Shown: positions 27,755-38,014 of the stretch, in pieces | Numbering within the stretch: the stretch's first letter is position 1 | How the letters are laid out: every line of letters begins with the position of its first letter | NCBI RefSeq assembly: GCF_003626755.1 | Contig: NZ_RBCJ01000005.1 | Location: forward strand, 248,001-312,000 | DNA from: Ulvibacterium marinum | GTDB taxonomy: Bacteria; Bacteroidota; Bacteroidia; Flavobacteriales; Flavobacteriaceae | Direction: 5' to 3' | DNA length: 64,000 bases | Translations under genes and position numbers: made by a program | The notes under the pieces: generated by a model | Told to the model about the DNA's origin: nothing | The model's input: only the letters and a program-made list of their open reading frames with translations | The model's database searches: none

Positions 27755-29821
27755 TCACCACCAAACTTGCTGGTCATTTTCATAAGTAAATATTCTTACG
27801 TCTGATCCTTTGCTATGGTTTTTGAGAATCAACAAGGCATTATCTGGACAGTTTTCAAACAATAACTCTTCAGCTTCTGCAATTTTTTGACCCAAGGACT
27901 TCCAATTCCCTAAGCACCAATAGAACAACTCATATAAATCGCCTATTTCTATGGAATTACCATCACTAGGGGGGTAGAAGCGGACACTATTAATATGGGT
28001 TTGATTTCTTTCACCTAAATCTAATCCAACCCATCCGCCTTTTTTTTTATCGGCAACAAAATATGTCAGCACATCACTGTCCCATATCCTATCAGGCCCA
28101 CTGTTTTTTTTAAATTTGCTACTTATCAACTTTCCAAAAAGTTCAACATTCGACTTTTTGTTGTTTAAATAGGATTTTCCATAGAAACGCATTTCGGCAA
28201 CTCTACAAAGGTTTTCAGGCAAAAAAAATCGAACATAACGATACTTATTCTTAGATACAAAAGAATACTCATTGGTACGAGGCTCAGGGGTAGAACGTAT
28301 TTCAAACAAATTTTCAACATCACTGAAATCTTTACGGTTTGCACCTTGAAAAATTCCCCCTACCATTTTATTAAGTGCATTGTTAACATAGGCTCTAGTA
28401 AAATACTTCCGTTTAAGCTTGATAGGTTTGAGCAAGTTCAAATTCGGCTTTAAATAATGTAGGGAGCCATCTTCTTTAAATATGAAAGGAGGGATTGTAA
28501 TGGTATCATATAAAAAAGTTGGTAAATAAACTATCCCAGTACCCAAATTGTTGAAATTATAAGAACCATTATGGTCCTTTTCACTCCAGACTATTTTTTT
28601 CCAGTGGTCCTTATTGAATATCTTCAAAAACAAAATGTCATCACTTTCCCCAGAAACTAATTTCAAGTTAAGCCTAGCTGATGGAATATCATATTCCGAG
28701 GTCACATCCAGAAGGTTGATACCTATTGTTGATGAAATAGAAGCCGCATTGCTAAAATCTTCAGACAAAGAAGGAATATTTTTATAGTAGTTTTTATAAG
28801 TATTCCGATGAACCTTTGCCGCTTTCATCTTAGATATGCTATTTTCAGGAATTTGATTGAATTCCCCATTCAGATATAAAGAATCAGAAACTTCCGGAGG
28901 ATATAACGGGTCGAAGGCAAAGAGAAGTTTCTCTTTTTCTTGAATCGAACACCAGGTGTGACCCGCACGGTGGTTGGCCCAAATAGCACCTTCCGCTGAC
29001 GTCGGAATACCCATTGCTCTTAAAGCGTATACATTCATTATTACCAGATGGTCACATTTACCTATCTTTAAAGAATCCAGTTCTTCAAAACCCAGAGCAT
29101 TAGGTATTTTTCTTAAGTGTGAAAAATAATCCATGCTTTTATTGAATGATTTGTTAATGAGAATGGTGGCTTCCCTCATGTCGGTCGGGTTTTTTATAGA
29201 ATCAAGAACCCATTCATACCTGTTCATTAAAATCTTCCGCCAGTTTCCAATGGGTTCATCAAATACCCTATAAGGCAATACGTAATTGCAGAAGTTATCA
29301 AATGATACTTCTTCAGACCACGGGAATTTCTTCCAAGCCTCAAAAGCAAGTTCAATATTTTCTATTAAGTAGTTGGATTTTATGATTTGAAGATTCTCGT
29401 GAAGCTCCAAGTTAGAAATTGCATCCTCCAATTGCATGGATTCATATGAAGAATCAAATTTTTCGTTTTTGGCAGATTTAGTTAATGTTGAGTCTTTCCA
29501 AATAAATTCAATCTTCTTGAAAAAATCTATTTTATCCTTAAACAAGATATTGTTGAAGGATTTTTTGTGAAGCATATTTTCAATTAAAAAAACGGCTGCT
29601 CTTTTTTTCAAACTATCGTTGGGATCACTGTAGTGTTGTAATACTTTTTCTAGTTCACCTTTGTTCTTTCCAGAAGACTCTAACGCCACTTTGAGCATCT
29701 TACTTTCCTCGGAACAAGCTGAAAGGAAACAAATGAAAAAGATTGGAATAAACTTAATCTGTAGGATTTTGTGTAGGTAAATATCTAACATATTAAAATA
29801 TTTACCTACAAAAATAATCAT
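27755..29821 (-). CDS. Transglutaminase-like lipoprotein with C-terminal discoidin-like domain
   Basis: This 688-residue protein may start at 29791 (Met11), which leaves a clean lipoprotein signal ending LSAC. The central transglutaminase-like core has Cys256 in KIGKCDHLVIMNVYALRAMGIP, cited as KCDHLV, then NHRAGHTWCS (His288) and FDPLYPP, giving a Cys-His-Asp order. The C-terminal 150 residues resemble an F5/8-type (discoidin-like) carbohydrate-binding sandwich: YRYVRFFLPE, GGWVGLDLGE, INSVRFYPPSDGN, IGDLYELFYW. Bacteroidetes proteins of this plan are cell-surface and often near glycan-use or surface-modification genes. It converges with the ligase operon (202-bp gap). Confidence 0.82.
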   Translation of the reverse strand: MIIFVGKYFNMLDIYLHKILQIKFIPIFFICFLSACSEESKMLKVALESSGKNKGELEKVLQHYSDPNDSLKKRAAVFLIENMLHKKSFNNILFKDKIDFFKKIEFIWKDSTLTKSAKNEKFDSSYESMQLEDAISNLELHENLQIIKSNYLIENIELAFEAWKKFPWSEEVSFDNFCNYVLPYRVFDEPIGNWRKILMNRYEWVLDSIKNPTDMREATILINKSFNKSMDYFSHLRKIPNALGFEELDSLKIGKCDHLVIMNVYALRAMGIPTSAEGAIWANHRAGHTWCSIQEKEKLLFAFDPLYPPEVSDSLYLNGEFNQIPENSISKMKAAKVHRNTYKNYYKNIPSLSEDFSNAASISSTIGINLLDVTSEYDIPSARLNLKLVSGESDDILFLKIFNKDHWKKIVWSEKDHNGSYNFNNLGTGIVYLPTFLYDTITIPPFIFKEDGSLHYLKPNLNLLKPIKLKRKYFTRAYVNNALNKMVGGIFQGANRKDFSDVENLFEIRSTPEPRTNEYSFVSKNKYRYVRFFLPENLCRVAEMRFYGKSYLNNKKSNVELFGKLISSKFKKNSGPDRIWDSDVLTYFVADKKKGGWVGLDLGERNQTHINSVRFYPPSDGNSIEIGDLYELFYWCLGNWKSLGQKIAEAEELLFENCPDNALLILKNHSKGSDVRIFTYENDQQVWW

Positions 29822-30585
29822 TAGAAATGGTATTATAGATTATTTTAAGCTATGAATTGTACCAACAAAGATTAAATCTGTTCATTTTTTTTATTATCAT
29901 GGACAATTATGTGCCGGCATAACTTTCGCTTAATCTATTCCGCCATGTACTTATCCATAATGGTATTAAGAAAATAGCATAGATAATTTTTAACCTCCTA
30001 TCCCACTAACCACAGTAGGACTCCATGAAATAGGAAAAATTTTACTCGCTAACCGCTAGAATTGGAGCTTAGAGGTTTAAATCTGTATGATAGGGAGGGG
30101 ATAAGAATAAGTCTAAAAAATACGGAAACTTTGGGGGCAAGGTTTATCAAAATTGCACATAAAAAATGAGAAACGAGATACCCTTAAAAGGTTCTGATTT
30201 TTTTTGCCAATTTAGTTGTAGAATTTCTTGGAAATATATTTGAGTATGTCCCAAATCTTACCACAAAACTATGCGCGCGAATCCTGTCCGGTTTTTATGG
30301 GGTTTCAATAGGTAAGCGCTTGTCCACCGCAGGGGGATAAACAAAAACCGAATATGGCGCACCTTTCATATTCCAAATGCGACGGTTGACCTTCAGCAAA
30401 TACTCATTAAGAATTTCTTCTTTAAAAAGTTGGTTAAATTGATAGAAATCTAATTATTTATTCGAGAATTTTAATCCCATAAAAGGACGTTTTTGGAGAC
30501 TACCAAAAAAGACCGGGGTTGAGACATCCAAGAAAAAACTACCTGAAATCCCAAAGTAGACCCGAAAATCTGCCGTTTTAGACAG
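29822..30585. other. Long intergenic region containing structured repeat copy 2
   Basis: 764 bp with no plausible gene; short frames lack codon bias. The only organised feature is the structured repeat at 30250-30361, about 225 bp downstream of the permease array. Confidence 0.6.
30250..30361 (-). repeat. Structured repeat, copy 2 (112 nt)
   Basis: CCCAAATCTTACC (30250-30262), TGCGC (30272-30276, pairing with GCGCA 30357-30361), ATCCTGT (30281-30287), and an inner stem CGGTTTTT (30289-30296) / AAAAACCG (30343-30350). Same length, block spacing and orientation as 43147-43258, though the inner-stem sequences differ. Confidence 0.8.
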
Positions 30586-33015
30586 CTACTCTGTTCGAAT
30601 ACTTTCTACTGGATTGATGGTCGCCGACTTTATTGATTGGAAACCAACAGTCAGGAACGTAATGACCAAGGCCCCGCTGCCTGCAAGTAAAAATGTCCAC
30701 CATTCAATATCAATTTTATACGTGTAATTCTCCAACCACCGCTGCATGAGTAAATAGGAAATGGGAACTGCTAGAACAAATGCTATTATAACCAACTTTA
30801 TGAAATCTTTGGTCAATAGTTGAACAACAGAACCAATGCTAGCGCCCAGTACTTTTCGAATACCGATCTCCTTTTTCTTCTGTTCCGCTGTATATGAGAC
30901 TAGACCAAAAAGACCCAGGGTAGCGATAAGTATGGCAAGAATGGTAAAAAAGGCGGCGATTTTCCCAATTCGTTTTTCCTCTTCATAACGCCTTTCTACA
31001 CCTTTGTCAACAAAGGAATACATAAAGGGGGTACTTACCACAGTAGATTTCCATATCTGTTGCATGCTTGTTAGGATTTCCTCTAGGCGACCGGCCTCCA
31101 ACCGAATCAACATTCTACGTGGGGCGGCTATTCCTTGGAGTACCAAGGGTGCTATCGCTTCTTTAAAAGATGCGTAGTGAAAATCGCTTACAACCCCAAC
31201 AATTTCAAATTCGAGATTGCCATCGTCCGTTGCCGATACCATTTTAGAGCCTATGGCCCTATCCTTTGGAATACCCATTGCTCTCAAAGTAGATTCGTTT
31301 ACAATAACCTGCGTACTGTCGGTCTGTCTTAAGCCCCTTCCATCGAGCAAGGTAATCCCCGCAGTTTCGGTATAGTCCTCGCCCACCCAATTCAAATAGC
31401 CTTCAATATGTTCTTCGGCACTCTTCCCTGGAAGATAAAGGTCCAATTCGTAGTTGATGTCCTCGGATGGGGATACCCAATTTCCGGTTATGGATTTTAC
31501 GCCTGTAATATTTAAGTACTGTGACTTTAAAGGATAGAAATTGGTTCTGGCACTTTCGGTATTCATCTCCAAGGAAATCAAATTCTCCTTTTTAAACCCT
31601 AGATTTTTTTCTTGTGTATAGTTGAATTGTTGCCAAATAATAATGACGATACTGATTAAACCAATGGACAGTACAAATTGAAAGACCACTAACGCCCTAC
31701 GTAAATTTCCACTTTTTGAATCTTTGTTAATTACGTTCTTTAAGACCGAGGCCGTTTTAACCGAAGACAGTACCAAGGCCGGGTAGATACCGGCAAGCAA
31801 GCCTGTTAAAACCCCCAGCATAATTAACGAAAGTATGATTCCGCCATCCAATAAATTGACATAGGACAGGTTACTATCCGCTAGTTCATTGATAAAAGGT
31901 AGCAGTGCTATTGTAATGGGAACACTTACTAGAACAGCAAAGAAAGATAATAGCACGGATTCGCCTAAAAATTGAAAAATCAACGATCCCTTATCGGCAC
32001 CTACAACCTTTCTAATACCGATTTCCTTACCTCTTTTATTGGCTCTGGCCGTACTCAGGTTAATAAAATTGACGCAGGCTATCAACTGGATAAACAATGC
32101 CAATATCGATAACATATACAGGTATTGAATATTTGAGACCTTATCTATTTGAGAAGTTATTCCAGCTGAATACAAGTGGATATCGGTTACTGGTTGTAGC
32201 AACAATGTTCGTTTGATACCTCTTTCTTCCAATTGTGTCCCTGCCCGTGATTTTAAAAAATCGGGTAGTTTTTGTTGCAGTCCATCTGCTCTTGTGCCCG
32301 GTTTTAATTTCACATAGGTATAAATAAAAGTATTGGTCACATAATCGGTAACCTGTCTTACGTAAGCTCCGAGACCCGGGGTATTCATGCTTATTATATA
32401 GTTCGGGTTCAAATGGGATTTTCCGGAATCCTCATCAAAAACCCCCTTTACAGTCAACTTATTGGGTTCTCCACTAAATCCCGAAATCTCCACGACCTTA
32501 TCCATTGCTTTTTCATCTCCGAATAATTTTTTGGCCAGGGTGGATGAAAGTACCAAGGTGCTAGATTCGTTCAGCGATTTCGAATTCCCTTCCAACATAC
32601 GATAGTTGAAAATCCGAAAGAAGGTAGAATCCGCCAGATAGGCTCTGGGCTCGTACAAGCCTTCATCGGCCCCTGAAGCTTTTATCATATCAACATTAAA
32701 TAAATCAATGTTGATCACCCGGGTTACCTGTTCTATTTCAGGAAAGTCTTCTTTCAAGGCGAAGGCAATAGGGGGGCCTGTAGTGGCGGAATTGATTGTT
32801 TCGGTGTTTGCTCCGCTACCGTCGGTTATCATGCGCACGCGATGAATAGATGCCGCCCTATCGTGGTGCTGATCATATCCTGTTTGATCAAAGACGTACA
32901 AAAGAATTGTCAAGCAACTTATTGTACCGATTGTAAGACCCAATAAATTGATTAATGTCTGCTGCTTGTCCTTCAACAAGTTTCTCCATGCGATTTTTAG
33001 ATAGTTTTTGAACAT
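30586..33015 (-). CDS. FtsX/MacB-type permease 5 of array
   Basis: This 809-residue membrane protein starts MFKNYLKIAWRN with TM1 at about 20-45, then a MacB_PCD periplasmic domain to about 275. Three TM helices lie at about 280-425 with coupling motif KEIGIRKVVGADKGS, followed by a second periplasmic domain and three C-terminal TM helices with KEIGIRKVLGASIGSV. It is the last of five tandem minus-strand permeases (24 bp from the previous) and most like the fourth-listed paralogue at 38015-40426; both share the N-terminal pattern LLGLT-GT-SCLTILLYVFDQTGYD. No ATPase partner is nearby. Confidence 0.94.
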   Translation of the reverse strand: MFKNYLKIAWRNLLKDKQQTLINLLGLTIGTISCLTILLYVFDQTGYDQHHDRAASIHRVRMITDGSGANTETINSATTGPPIAFALKEDFPEIEQVTRVINIDLFNVDMIKASGADEGLYEPRAYLADSTFFRIFNYRMLEGNSKSLNESSTLVLSSTLAKKLFGDEKAMDKVVEISGFSGEPNKLTVKGVFDEDSGKSHLNPNYIISMNTPGLGAYVRQVTDYVTNTFIYTYVKLKPGTRADGLQQKLPDFLKSRAGTQLEERGIKRTLLLQPVTDIHLYSAGITSQIDKVSNIQYLYMLSILALFIQLIACVNFINLSTARANKRGKEIGIRKVVGADKGSLIFQFLGESVLLSFFAVLVSVPITIALLPFINELADSNLSYVNLLDGGIILSLIMLGVLTGLLAGIYPALVLSSVKTASVLKNVINKDSKSGNLRRALVVFQFVLSIGLISIVIIIWQQFNYTQEKNLGFKKENLISLEMNTESARTNFYPLKSQYLNITGVKSITGNWVSPSEDINYELDLYLPGKSAEEHIEGYLNWVGEDYTETAGITLLDGRGLRQTDSTQVIVNESTLRAMGIPKDRAIGSKMVSATDDGNLEFEIVGVVSDFHYASFKEAIAPLVLQGIAAPRRMLIRLEAGRLEEILTSMQQIWKSTVVSTPFMYSFVDKGVERRYEEEKRIGKIAAFFTILAILIATLGLFGLVSYTAEQKKKEIGIRKVLGASIGSVVQLLTKDFIKLVIIAFVLAVPISYLLMQRWLENYTYKIDIEWWTFLLAGSGALVITFLTVGFQSIKSATINPVESIRTE

Positions 33016-33038
33016 AGTTTAAGATCTATTCGTTGTTT

Positions 33039-35522
33039 CTATTCGCTTCGCAAGGTATCTGCGGGATTTACCATTGCAGTTCTAAGGGATTGAGAGATGA
33101 TGGACAACAAAGCCACGAGCATTACAATGAGCAGGGGTACTGCAAACATCCAAATTCCCATCTCAATTTTAAAGGCATAACCTTCCAACCATTTTTTCGT
33201 AATGAAATAAATAATAGGCAGGGCTATTGCTCCCGATATCAAAACAAGACTCAACAGTGTTTTCGGAATGATTACCAACGCTTGTCCAACAGACGCACCC
33301 AAGACTTTTCGAATGCTTATTTCCTTGGTTTTCTGCACGGCCATATACGAACCTAGTCCGAATAGTCCCAAGGCTGCAATTAATATGGCTAAAATGGAAA
33401 AGAGCAAACAAACCTTTCCGAATTTGATGTCGGCCTCGTATTGTCGATTAAAATGTTCATCTACAAAGAAGTGGTTGTATAGATCATCAGGAAAAAATTC
33501 CTTGTATTTGGCCTTTATCTCATTCATCGGTTCATGTACATTTCCAGCAATGTTTACGGTTATATAACTTGCGTAGTTGTAGCCATCGAAATACAGAAGT
33601 ATTATGGGGCTATAGGCTTGTTGTAACGATTGCTGGTGATGGTCCTCTACCACTCCGATGACTTCCGCGGTACGATCCATTGGGCCGAATTGGTACACTA
33701 TCTTTTGGTTGAGCGCCATTTCTGGTTTGTTGAATCCCAAGATTTTTGCGGCCGAATTGTTCAATATGGCCCTGTGTCCTTGCCGTACTGGGCCATCATC
33801 ATCATAGTAAAATGTTGCATCACCTTCGACAAAGTCCCTTCCGGCCAACAATCGAATATCGTAAGTTGTCAAAAAGTCGTTGTCTACACTTAAAAACTTG
33901 CTCCCTACCGCCAACTCCTTACCTTCCTGTGGCTTTCTTACCCCATTTTCCCATTCAATGGCCCGCCCCGGGATTTCATTTGATAAGGTGACAGAGTTGA
34001 TTTTCGGACTTTGTTCTAATTCATTCTTAAATGTTTCGACTTTCCCTTGAATAGTAGAATCGGTGTAGATTGGCGCACGAAGCACCAAATTGTGGTTGGC
34101 GTCAAAACCCAAATCCTGATTCTGCATAAACGAGTACTGATTGTAAACAATGAAAGTACCTGCGATCAGTGCAATCGAAATAGCAAATTGGGTAACCACG
34201 AGCGCCTTTCTCAGCACCAACCCTTTTCCTGTTTTCTCAAAGCTCCCTTTTAGCACATCGACGGGCACAAAACCAGAAAGGACGAAGGCGGGATATAGTC
34301 CGGCAAGGATTCCACCGCCCATGAATATTACCAGCATAGCCATCCAAACCTCCCATTCGGCCCACATTCCCAAACTCAAGACTTCCAATCCGACCAATGC
34401 GTTGAAAGATGGAATACACAGACTAACCAATAGAACGGACAAAAGCGTCGCAAAGAAGTTGATGAACAACGATTCGAACAAAAATTGCCAAACAAGCATC
34501 CTTTTACTCGCTCCCACGACTTTTTTCAGCCCTACCTCTTTTGCGCGCTCCATCGATTTGGCAGTAGATAGGTTGATAAAGTTGATAAGGGCAATGGCGA
34601 TAATGAATGCCGCGACCAGCATTAAAAAATAGAGCGTTGCTTCGCTATTATTGGTGGAAATTTCTTTTTTCAGATCGGACTTCAGATGAATGTCCCTCAC
34701 TGGCTGTAATGCGAATCTCGCCTCAAAACCATGCTCATTCATAATATCACTAAGATATTTCTGGGCAAATGCAGGAAATCGTGATTCAATTAGTTTTGGG
34801 TCAGTACCAGGTCGAAGTTTTATATAATTGTAGAATTCGGGCCATACCCAGCTGTTTGTCCAGTCATTATCACTACCTAACGTAGCATAAGAAACTACCA
34901 TGCCCAATGGCAAATGCGTATTTTGTGGGGCTTCTTCGAACACCCCTGTTACCTTTAACTCAAAACCGTCGTTCAGCTTGATCTGTTTGCCAATCGGATT
35001 TTCATTCCCAAAAAACCGTTTTGCAATATTTTGAGAAAGAATGATTGTATTCGGTTCTTTCAAAGCTGATTCTGGGTTTCCTTGATACAAGTCGATGGCG
35101 AACATTTCGATAATGGAATTGTTCGCTAAATAAATAATGTCGTCCTTGACATCGGATTGGATCTTTTCGCCGTGTTCGTTTGTATATGATAGGATAACAG
35201 TACCCGAAAGAGGTATGGATTTATTCACGATACGAGTAAAATCTTCCACTTCCGGGAAATCTGCGAGCATGGCCGGACCCACTGTTGGATGATTGGTAGC
35301 TGAGGTCTGAAACCCTTTATTGCCTAAATTGTTAGTTAAGGTCACACGATAGAGATCATCAACATTGGGCAGGTGTTCATCATAACTTTTTTCGTAAACC
35401 ACATATCGGGTCAATAATACAAATGCAGTTATGCCGATAGTAAGCCCTAGAACATTAATAGCTGAAAACAGCCTATTTTTTCTAAAAAACCGGAATGCTA
35501 TTTTGATGTGATTTTTTAACAT
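33039..35522 (-). CDS. FtsX/MacB-type permease 4 of array
   Basis: This 827-residue protein has the same duplicated FtsX layout: TM1 at about 20-42, a periplasmic domain, three TM helices near 290-440 with KEVGLKKVVGASKRML, a second periplasmic domain, and C-terminal TM helices with KEISIRKVLGASVGQ. It is 23 bp from both neighbours, so co-transcription is likely. In MacB- and Lol-type systems this permease needs a cytosolic ATPase; some Bacteroidetes carry long arrays of such orphan permeases, role unsettled. Confidence 0.94.
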   Translation of the reverse strand: MLKNHIKIAFRFFRKNRLFSAINVLGLTIGITAFVLLTRYVVYEKSYDEHLPNVDDLYRVTLTNNLGNKGFQTSATNHPTVGPAMLADFPEVEDFTRIVNKSIPLSGTVILSYTNEHGEKIQSDVKDDIIYLANNSIIEMFAIDLYQGNPESALKEPNTIILSQNIAKRFFGNENPIGKQIKLNDGFELKVTGVFEEAPQNTHLPLGMVVSYATLGSDNDWTNSWVWPEFYNYIKLRPGTDPKLIESRFPAFAQKYLSDIMNEHGFEARFALQPVRDIHLKSDLKKEISTNNSEATLYFLMLVAAFIIAIALINFINLSTAKSMERAKEVGLKKVVGASKRMLVWQFLFESLFINFFATLLSVLLVSLCIPSFNALVGLEVLSLGMWAEWEVWMAMLVIFMGGGILAGLYPAFVLSGFVPVDVLKGSFEKTGKGLVLRKALVVTQFAISIALIAGTFIVYNQYSFMQNQDLGFDANHNLVLRAPIYTDSTIQGKVETFKNELEQSPKINSVTLSNEIPGRAIEWENGVRKPQEGKELAVGSKFLSVDNDFLTTYDIRLLAGRDFVEGDATFYYDDDGPVRQGHRAILNNSAAKILGFNKPEMALNQKIVYQFGPMDRTAEVIGVVEDHHQQSLQQAYSPIILLYFDGYNYASYITVNIAGNVHEPMNEIKAKYKEFFPDDLYNHFFVDEHFNRQYEADIKFGKVCLLFSILAILIAALGLFGLGSYMAVQKTKEISIRKVLGASVGQALVIIPKTLLSLVLISGAIALPIIYFITKKWLEGYAFKIEMGIWMFAVPLLIVMLVALLSIISQSLRTAMVNPADTLRSE

Positions 35523-35545
35523 GATTTAATTTTTTCGCTTGATGA

Positions 35546-37933
35546 TTATTCCTCCCTTAATCCGTTTACCGGATTTTTGTTCGCCGCTTGAATTGCCTGA
35601 CTACCTACAGTAAGCATGGCAACCAATAGTGCAACAATACCAGCACCTAGGAAATACCAGAAACTTAGGGGAATCCGATATACAAATCCCGAAAGCCAAT
35701 TGCTAGTCAACCAATAGGCGAGCGGGAGCGAAATTAAAATCGATATGATAACAAGTTTTGCAAACTCGATGGTAAGCATTACAGTGACCTGCGTAGCGGT
35801 TTGTCCCAGAACTTTTCGGATGCTGATTTCCTTTCTACGCCGTTCGGCCGTAAAAGTTGCCAATCCCAAAAGGCCCAAACAAGAAATTAGGATAGCAAGA
35901 CCGGCAAAGTATTTGGAGAGCACTGCGACCCTATTTTCCGATTCGTACAAGGCCTGAAAATCGGTATCCAAAAATTTGTAATCAAAAGTGTATCCCGGAT
36001 TGAATTCACCATAAATCTCCTTTAATTGGGCCAAAGTCTCCCTTTCACTTCCCGCTGCCAGTTTTGCCATAAACAAAAAGGTCTGTTTTTCTGGAACCAA
36101 CCTAAAGAACATTGGTCGAATGGCTTCACGGAAGGATTGAAAGTGGAAATCTTTGACGACCCCGACTATCTGACGGTCTTCTCCCCATAAATTAACTGTT
36201 TTACCTACCGGATCCTTCAGCCCCATAGTTCTTATGGCCGTTTCGTTAAAAAGGATTGCGCTAGTGCTATCCGATGCAAATGCCTTTGAAAAAGCCCTGC
36301 CTTCCGCCACTTCGATATCGAGTGTTTCTATCAGACCCACACTTGTACCCATATCCGTGAAATCGATGGTGGTTCCTTCTTCTTGTCCCGGCCATCTAAC
36401 TCCACTGGTATTGTTCATTTGGGAACCTACAAAATTTTGTACGGCTGTAGTAGCGTTCAAAACTCCCGGAATCGTATTTACTTTTTCCAAAAAAGCTTCT
36501 GACTTTGATTGTAATAGCCCTTCCTTTTGAAAATAGATTACATTGTCTTTTTCCATTCCAAGGTTTTTTGACTGTACAAAATCGATTTGTTTGTATACTA
36601 CCAATACGGCCACAATCAAGATGATGGATAGTCCAAATTGAAATACCACCAGACCTTGGCGTACCCAAACTTCACTAGTGGCACTTTTCAATTTTCCTTT
36701 TAAAATGGCCACTGGATTGAAGCGCGAAAGATGAAGTGCTGGATAGCTTCCCGCCAATAGTCCCGTAAAAAGCACCGTAGTCAGTATTATAGCCATGGTC
36801 TGAAAATCCGGTAACAACGATAGCGTTTTGCCGGTAATCATATTGAATTGTGGTAATATGGCTGCCATTATCAGTATTGCGACCAGTAATGAAAAGAATG
36901 CCGTTAATATGGCTTCCCCAAAATATTGCCAGATCAAAGTTCGACGCTGGGATCCCAAGGCCTTTTTGATACCAATTTCCTTTACTCTTCGAGTGGCATT
37001 GGCGGTGGAAAGGTTCATAAAATTGATACAGGCGATAATCAATATAAAAAGGGCTATTGCCGAAAACAAGTACACATATTCTATTCGACCGCCCACGACT
37101 TTTCCATTTTCAAAATTTCCGTGCAAATAGTTGGTGGAATATTGCTTTAGAAATAAATCGGCCTCCACATTATCGTCTTGTGCCTTTGAAAAACCCGCTA
37201 TCTTTTTTGCGAACCGCTCCACGTTTGTACCTTTTTCCAAAACGATATAGGTAATTGGGGCATTCTGGGTCCAACTGGATTCTCTTCCGATATTGGGGGA
37301 CAATTTTACAAATCGTTCAAAAGGTAATATGAAATCAAATTGTTGTGTGGAATTTGAGGGCAAGTCCTTAAAAATACCACTTACGGTATGTGTCTCATTG
37401 GTGTTGAGGGCGTTCCATTCCAATGCTTTTCCTATCGCTTCATCCGGACTACCAAAGATTTTCGTAGCCAAAGATTCTGATATTACGATTGAACTGATAT
37501 CTGTCAACACTTGGTCTTCAGTGCCCTTAATTAATTCATATGAGAACATTTTGAAGTAGTCCCTGCCTGCAAATACTCCAGATGCTTTGTAGGTTTCTTT
37601 TTCAGTGGTTAACGGCATATTTCCTAACCATCCGCCCGGTATGAATGGCGATGCATATTTTACTTCCGGCAGTTGTTCCGCCATCGTCTCTGCAAGCATA
37701 TCAGGTGTCCAAAACGCTAGCTTAATTCCATCGGGGTTTTCGAATTTGTTCCAGACTTGATACAGTTCCGTATCATTTTTATGAAACTTGTCAACTTGTA
37801 GTTCATCAACTACCCAAAGTGCAATCAATAGTACACAGGCTAAACCTGTTGAAAGCCCGATTACATTTATGAGAAAAGTGCTCTTATACTTTTTTATATT
37901 CCTGAAGAATAATTTTAGATTGTGTTTTAGCAT
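35546..37933 (-). CDS. FtsX/MacB-type permease 3 of array
   Basis: 795 residues from the preferred start MLKHNLKLFFRN (37933). An ATG three codons upstream (37942) is also possible, but all five array members begin ML/MFK. TM1 lies at about 20-42, MacB_PCD to about 270, then the central TM block with KEIGIKKALGSQRRT and C-terminal TM block with KEISIRKVLGQTATQV. It is the most divergent of the five in the periplasmic parts, suggesting a different ligand or partner. A 23-bp gap separates it from the next gene and 81 bp from the previous. Confidence 0.93.
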   Translation of the reverse strand: MLKHNLKLFFRNIKKYKSTFLINVIGLSTGLACVLLIALWVVDELQVDKFHKNDTELYQVWNKFENPDGIKLAFWTPDMLAETMAEQLPEVKYASPFIPGGWLGNMPLTTEKETYKASGVFAGRDYFKMFSYELIKGTEDQVLTDISSIVISESLATKIFGSPDEAIGKALEWNALNTNETHTVSGIFKDLPSNSTQQFDFILPFERFVKLSPNIGRESSWTQNAPITYIVLEKGTNVERFAKKIAGFSKAQDDNVEADLFLKQYSTNYLHGNFENGKVVGGRIEYVYLFSAIALFILIIACINFMNLSTANATRRVKEIGIKKALGSQRRTLIWQYFGEAILTAFFSLLVAILIMAAILPQFNMITGKTLSLLPDFQTMAIILTTVLFTGLLAGSYPALHLSRFNPVAILKGKLKSATSEVWVRQGLVVFQFGLSIILIVAVLVVYKQIDFVQSKNLGMEKDNVIYFQKEGLLQSKSEAFLEKVNTIPGVLNATTAVQNFVGSQMNNTSGVRWPGQEEGTTIDFTDMGTSVGLIETLDIEVAEGRAFSKAFASDSTSAILFNETAIRTMGLKDPVGKTVNLWGEDRQIVGVVKDFHFQSFREAIRPMFFRLVPEKQTFLFMAKLAAGSERETLAQLKEIYGEFNPGYTFDYKFLDTDFQALYESENRVAVLSKYFAGLAILISCLGLLGLATFTAERRRKEISIRKVLGQTATQVTVMLTIEFAKLVIISILISLPLAYWLTSNWLSGFVYRIPLSFWYFLGAGIVALLVAMLTVGSQAIQAANKNPVNGLREE

Positions 37934-38014
37934 GATTGGCATTTTTGATTGATGATACTATTACAAATAGACCCATCTTCTTTAAAGTAAAGATGTCCTA
38001 AATTTCCATATGTT

